This document shows, piece after piece, positions 59,990 through 64,000 of a stretch of DNA of 64,000 nt (the first letter of the stretch is position 1; each line of letters begins with the position of its first letter). Source of the stretch: Taxillus chinensis. Taxonomy: Eukaryota; Streptophyta; Magnoliopsida; Santalales; Loranthaceae. A program made the position numbers and the translations under genes. A model generated the notes under the pieces. That model did not search any database. It was not told the origin of the DNA and worked only from the letters and a program-made list of their open reading frames with translations. The stretch is taken from contig CM042091.1 of assembly GCA_023512835.1 (NCBI GenBank), positions 18,059,506 through 18,123,505 of the forward strand. Direction: 5' to 3'.

Positions 59990-60879
59990 CATCCTCCCCA
60001 TTGCCATCCTCTCCACCAGTCATCCTCCCCAACCAACGTCCTCCCCGCCAACATCCTCCCTACGGGCATCCTTGCCATGCAACCGTAGCCTCCCCGACAT
60101 TATCCGACATTGAATTTGTTTGAAAATAACCCTCAAACAATAAAAAAAAAATGTTTCCAATTCAACTAAAAATAATTTCCAAATACAATTTTCTAAAAAT
60201 ATTTTTAAAAAACCAAAAAAATAGCAAACATAGCCCTAGTTTTTTTCTTCTTGTTTTCTTCACCATAGTACTATTTCAGAGTAGGAGACTGTTGGTCCCA
60301 ATCAGATAGCTAGAAGGGGGTTGAATAGCTACCTGAGTGAGATATTGCAGAATTAAAAAATAGTTAAAGAATTTACACAACACACACAATTTATAGTGTG
60401 TTTTCTCTAACACCTACGTCCACTCTCTTTCATAATCCGTGAAAGGTTCCACTAAAACCGTCAATTTTCAAGATCACTGAAATCGACTATACACTTTCTA
60501 GGCAACTCCTTTAATCAAAAATACAACCTTATACACAAGGCTTTATACAAGGCAACTCCTCACGAGTTCCTTTTCACAAGTGCTTAAGTAGATTCCTATA
60601 TAAAATCCTTAACACACTACAAACAATATCTTAACAAAATATTGTATTCGAAAGCATGCAATGCAAGTCAATGATTTTCAAGGATATAAGGTATGTGTGG
60701 CAGAGGATCAGGCTTCTTTGATGATTTCTCCTTTGTTATACTCGTGCACTGTCCTTCTTGCTAGAAGAAGCATTTTTGTCCAATCTGTTCTTGTCACATT
60801 CTTCTCTTGAACGTACTTGTACTTGTAGTTGATGTTCTGAATTTAAGTTTGTTTTTCACAATTGCAATTTTTTTCTACA
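59990..60879. other. Unassigned repeat-like DNA
   Basis: Low-complexity 'catcctcccc' repeats (59,990-60,080) continue from the left flank of LTR-B. The part from about 60,288 ('gttggtcccaatcagatagc..ggggttgaatagc') looks like the reversed end of a copia LTR, but I cannot delimit it. Confidence 0.4.
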
Positions 60880-61735
60880 TGTTATCATCACCGGATTCCG
60901 TTCAGAAGAAAAATTGCTTTTTAGGTATGATTCCCCCTCAATCTTTATCCGAATAGCGATGAAAAAAACAGAGTCACCACCAATCCTTTTTGGGGTGCGA
61001 TTGATCACTTAAAAAATTTAATCTATACCGCTAAGAATTAATTCGGGAGTTGGTTACACGTGAGAAAAAATTAACACTCTCACGGCCTTTCGATACCTGT
61101 TTCTAAGTTGTTTTAACCACTTGCTTAAATTTAACTATTCTAAGGCAAAATTGAATTTTCACATGGCCTATAATTTTATCCTTTTTTATTTCTGTAAGTT
61201 TAAAGTTAAAATTAAATCCGTTTTACCCTAAATCTCTAAAGGAATCCTACTTGTTTTGGTTTTTTTTCTTTTATTCCTAAGTCCTTTGAAATTAGAAATT
61301 TAAATTAAATTATTCCCTACAAAGTAAGCCCTAATGGAAGGATGGAAAAATTTTTAAGTTTTGCTCAAGGATGATAATAACACAAAAAAAAATTCATCTA
61401 AAAAGCATTATTTGGAAAATATCTTAAAACAAAACAATTATCTAGAAAAAAAACTTAACAGTTTTTTTTTAATGTTCTATGATTTTTTAAAAAGCACATT
61501 TTTTATTCTTTTGGAAAACACTATTTTTAAACACTATTTTTCAAAAAAAAAGTTTTTGTTACTATTTTCTTTGTTTTGTTTTGTTTTGCTTTTTTTTTTT
61601 TGTGTTTTTTTACAAAAAAAAATATTTTTTTTGCACTTTTGTTTTCTTTAGAAACCACATTCTTTAATTTAGAAAACAGGAAAGGTTATTTTGAATTTTT
61701 TTTTTGAAAGCATTTTTTAGAAAAATAATAAAAAT
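60880..61735 (-). mobile_element. Ogre-type LTR 3' fragment, reversed
   Basis: On the minus strand the sequence ends CCGGTGATGATAACA and contains the 'gactctg' and 'gggagttaattcttagcgg'-type blocks of the Ogre LTR end in the right order. It is followed by the same homopolymer-rich stretch. No primer binding site is present on its inner side, so it is a fragment. Confidence 0.68.
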
Positions 61736-61761
61736 TGAACAAATAAATAAATAAAAATACA

Positions 61762-61976
61762 AAGTCATCGGGTCGGGCTCGGGTCTTGCCCAATCTGCCC
61801 TGACCCGGTATTTTTAAGAAAAATTAAGTTAAAAAATACTGACCCGACCCACCCCGAAGTACCAAAACAGCTGGGTCGGGGCGGGTTCGGGGCGAGTTGA
61901 GAAAATTCGGGTTGGGTTTGGGTCGGGCAGTACTCGAGCCGGACCCGACCCATTGCCATGCCTACTAGGAAACGAA
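61762..61976. mobile_element. GC-rich 'gggtcggg' MITE-like repeat
   Basis: Blocks of 'gacccgaccc' and a right end 'attgccatgcctac' resemble the ends of the MITE at 25,108-25,277. No target duplication was found; the left end is probably truncated. Confidence 0.5.
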
Positions 61977-62399
61977 CAGGGAGCAACCAGAAGCCTTTTT
62001 TCTATTTAAACATTAAAGAACAGTTGTCTTGGCTATAAAACAAGGAGCAAAGCAAGCAGGAGCTGAATCATGGAATAAACTATTGAAGAACTAACAAAGT
62101 AGATTGGGGTTTCTCTTTAAAAAAATAGCACAGAAAAACAAGAGAAAAGAAGCCAGGTGAGCAAAAGAGCAAAGAGCAAAACAGAAAACAGCAAAGGAGG
62201 ACTAGTTTGATGTTGGGACCCAAATGACAAACAAACATTTATAAACCATAAAATAGGGTTAGTCACCCATGAACATGAACGTGCATAACCCAGGGATTAG
62301 CAAACAAACAAATATAAATAGGCGAATTTTCTTTTTCTTTTTGTAAATTTTCTTCCTCTTGATTCAAATGGGGTGGGGGTGGGGGGAACATCCCATATA

Positions 62400-62592
62400 G
62401 TTTTGTATAACGCAATGGCCCGCAGGCTAGCCCATATCCATGTGGGCCAAGGCCATTTAAATTGCAGCTTGCGGGCTCGAAACCGTATGGGCCCATTTCA
62501 AAACGGGCTTCAAATACCAAGCCCGGCCCGTCCCATTTGACGGACCAGCTCAAGTGGCTTGCAGGCCTCTGTCCCATTTAACACCCCTAGGT
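62400..62592. repeat. GC-rich repeat ending 'ttaacacccctag'
   Basis: Stretches of 'ggcccgtccca' and an end resembling the hAT-type MITE terminus; edges unclear. Confidence 0.4.
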
Positions 62593-62599
62593 CTAAGGC

Positions 62600-63240
62600 A
62601 TTGATTATAAAATTTAATTTTCTATTGCTTGGGATTTGACTATAGCATTTAATAGCCTTTATGAATAAGTCGTTAAAATTGAGCATTTTTGGGTCAGCGG
62701 TCAAAGGTCTTATTCGTCATACAAAATTATGCAGCAAGTGGAGGTGACATGAAAAAATCAAATTTGATAAAATGTGTTCAATCTAAACAAAATAGGATCC
62801 AATACACATTGTTGATTTTTTCTAATTTTTCTACAAATTTATAATTGATTTTTATATTACTAAATTTAATTATAGTTTGTAATATAGGCTTCTGTTATTT
62901 TATTTATAATTGAATTATTGAGGTGCAAGAATAATTAAAAAAAAAACTTCTATCATTCAATTTAAAAAAATGTTTTCCAAAATCTAGGAACTTGTTTTTT
63001 AGGCGAAAATAAAATTAGAAGGAATAAAATTAAGTTGGAAATAGAATGAGAATGATTTATTGGACTAGTTTGGTAATGTAATTTTAAAAGAAATTACTTT
63101 TAGTTATAATAAAAAATTATAAATTTATTTTATAAGTATTTTTTTTAAGGTTAGCAAGTATTGCTTATTGCTTCTGTTGCACTAACTCATTATCAAACCA
63201 TGATGGATATACAATACTAAAATAAAATATTATTTTAAAA
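62600..63240. other. AT-rich DNA, nothing recognised
   Basis: No gene, RNA or repeat end was identified. Confidence 0.5.
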
Positions 63241-63244
63241 TTAC

Positions 63245-63935
63245 AAATTTACCCGTTATCTAAGCTGCCCTTGTGGAAAGTCCCCTCCGACACAACCGTA
63301 GAGGGTGATGATGCTAAATCCTTCATCATAACCTCAATCATCTCCGGCGATGATGCCCCTGCCGCTCCACCGATTCCGGTGACGCTGCAGCCTCAACCTC
63401 ATCTCGACAGCAGCTGTGACATCAACAGCGACCATGACCTCCTCGGATGTCAGCCTTGCAAGCCCAAAATCCCTAATCTTGGCCGCGAAGTTGTGATCTA
63501 GCAAAATTGCTGGCATTGATGTCTCCGTGAAGTATGGCTGGAACGAAGTGGTGGTCGAGATGCTCGATCCCCTTAGCGATGTCGACAATGGAGAACCTGT
63601 TCCTCCACTCCATAAGCTCAGCGCACTTGCGGCGGAGCAGGGCGTCCTGGAGGTTCCCGTTGCGCATGAGATTGTAGACCAGGCACAACCGCCGCCGCCG
63701 CCGCCCCGACTGGCTGAGAATCCCATCGCCGGAGCCACGTTCGCCGCCGACTGGTTGAGCCACTGGGCGAACAGGAGCTCGTTCTGAAACTCGCGCTCCC
63801 CCTTCAGTGAGCCGGCGTCCATGACCTTCCCGGCGACGTTGCCGTCAAGGGAGGGATGGAAGGCCACGCCCTTGTAGACAGATCCAAAGCCGCCGCCGCC
63901 GCCGCCACCTTAACCCCCAGTCTGCGTCGTGCCGT
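63245..63935 (-). pseudogene. Receptor-like Ser/Thr kinase fragment
   Basis: From 63,910 leftwards the minus strand reads a Gly-rich loop (GFGSVYKG), the ATP-lysine segment (VAGKVMDAGSLKGEREFQNELLF), LVYNLMRNGNLQDALL, a catalytic-loop-like HGDINASNF and DFGLARL (about 63,457-63,477). The order and wording resemble the plant receptor-like kinase group of Arabidopsis At4g25390, from memory. Two frame changes (near 63,700 and 63,510), loss of the conserved Lys after HGDI, and no kinase C-lobe after DFG show a broken, truncated copy. Its start may lie beyond 64,000. Confidence 0.72.
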
Positions 63936-64000
63936 CGTCACCCCCGCCCAATCCCTGCACAGCGCTATCGTCACCCACCCCCTGCGTTGGATCCACGCAG

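Overview
This window looks like a repeat-rich region of a flowering-plant (probably eudicot) nuclear genome. Only one gene appears intact: a two-exon galacturonosyltransferase of the GAUT10 type (about 17.2-23.5 kb, + strand). Nearly everything else is LTR retrotransposon sequence, much of it nested. No bacterial operons, tRNA, rRNA or CRISPR arrays were seen.

Left cluster (1-16.56 kb). A decayed chromovirus (integrase C-terminus, chromodomain and 3' LTR, 15,667-16,560) is the host of a Tat/Ogre-type Ty3-gypsy element (Ogre-1, 1,201-15,666, left end outside the window). Ogre-1 is interrupted at 1,200 by part of an unrelated LTR (LTR-B, reverse orientation). That LTR in turn abuts the 3' end of another Ogre-type LTR (1-241). 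Ogre-1 keeps ORF1 (DUF7745-like), gag, protease plus G-patch, a short intron, reverse transcriptase/RNase H, a second (archaeal-type) RNase H, integrase, two 3' tandem arrays, a polypurine tract and a 3.6 kb LTR. Several stops and frameshifts make it non-functional as read.

Gene island (16.6-27 kb). GAUT10-like exon 1 (17,214-17,363) and exon 2 (22,021-23,472) flank a 4.66 kb intron holding an antisense LINE fragment and a MITE-like element. Downstream are a microsatellite, a short hAT-type MITE with a perfect 8-bp target duplication, and degenerate sequence.

Right cluster (27-55.2 kb). A decayed copia element (copia-1) is split by a second Ogre element (Ogre-2, 30,128-49,202, target duplication GATTC). 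Ogre-2 is rearranged in two ways. A 5.2 kb block (3' part of the 5' LTR, primer binding site, ORF1, gag start) is inverted in place. The 270 bp just before its 3' LTR is a copy of the copia sequence that lies outside its 5' LTR. A 1.05 kb TRIM (TRIM-1) sits in the inverted ORF1. Copia-1 ends against a second, oppositely oriented copia (copia-2), followed by two small solo LTRs.

Far right (55.2-64 kb). A solo LTR-B (56,300-59,982, duplication CCAAT) contains a second TRIM of the same family (TRIM-2, duplication CCCG). Its promoter region is packed with W-box hexamers. Then come a reversed Ogre LTR fragment, GC-rich MITE-like repeats and a receptor-like kinase pseudogene fragment at the edge.

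The most notable items are the TRIM family with a conserved hairpin and LTR ends shared with chromoviral LTRs, the in-place inversion and flank duplication in Ogre-2, the frame-consistent intron in both Ogre copies, and the W-box array in LTR-B. All element assignments rest on reading motifs and comparing copies within the window; no database search was possible.
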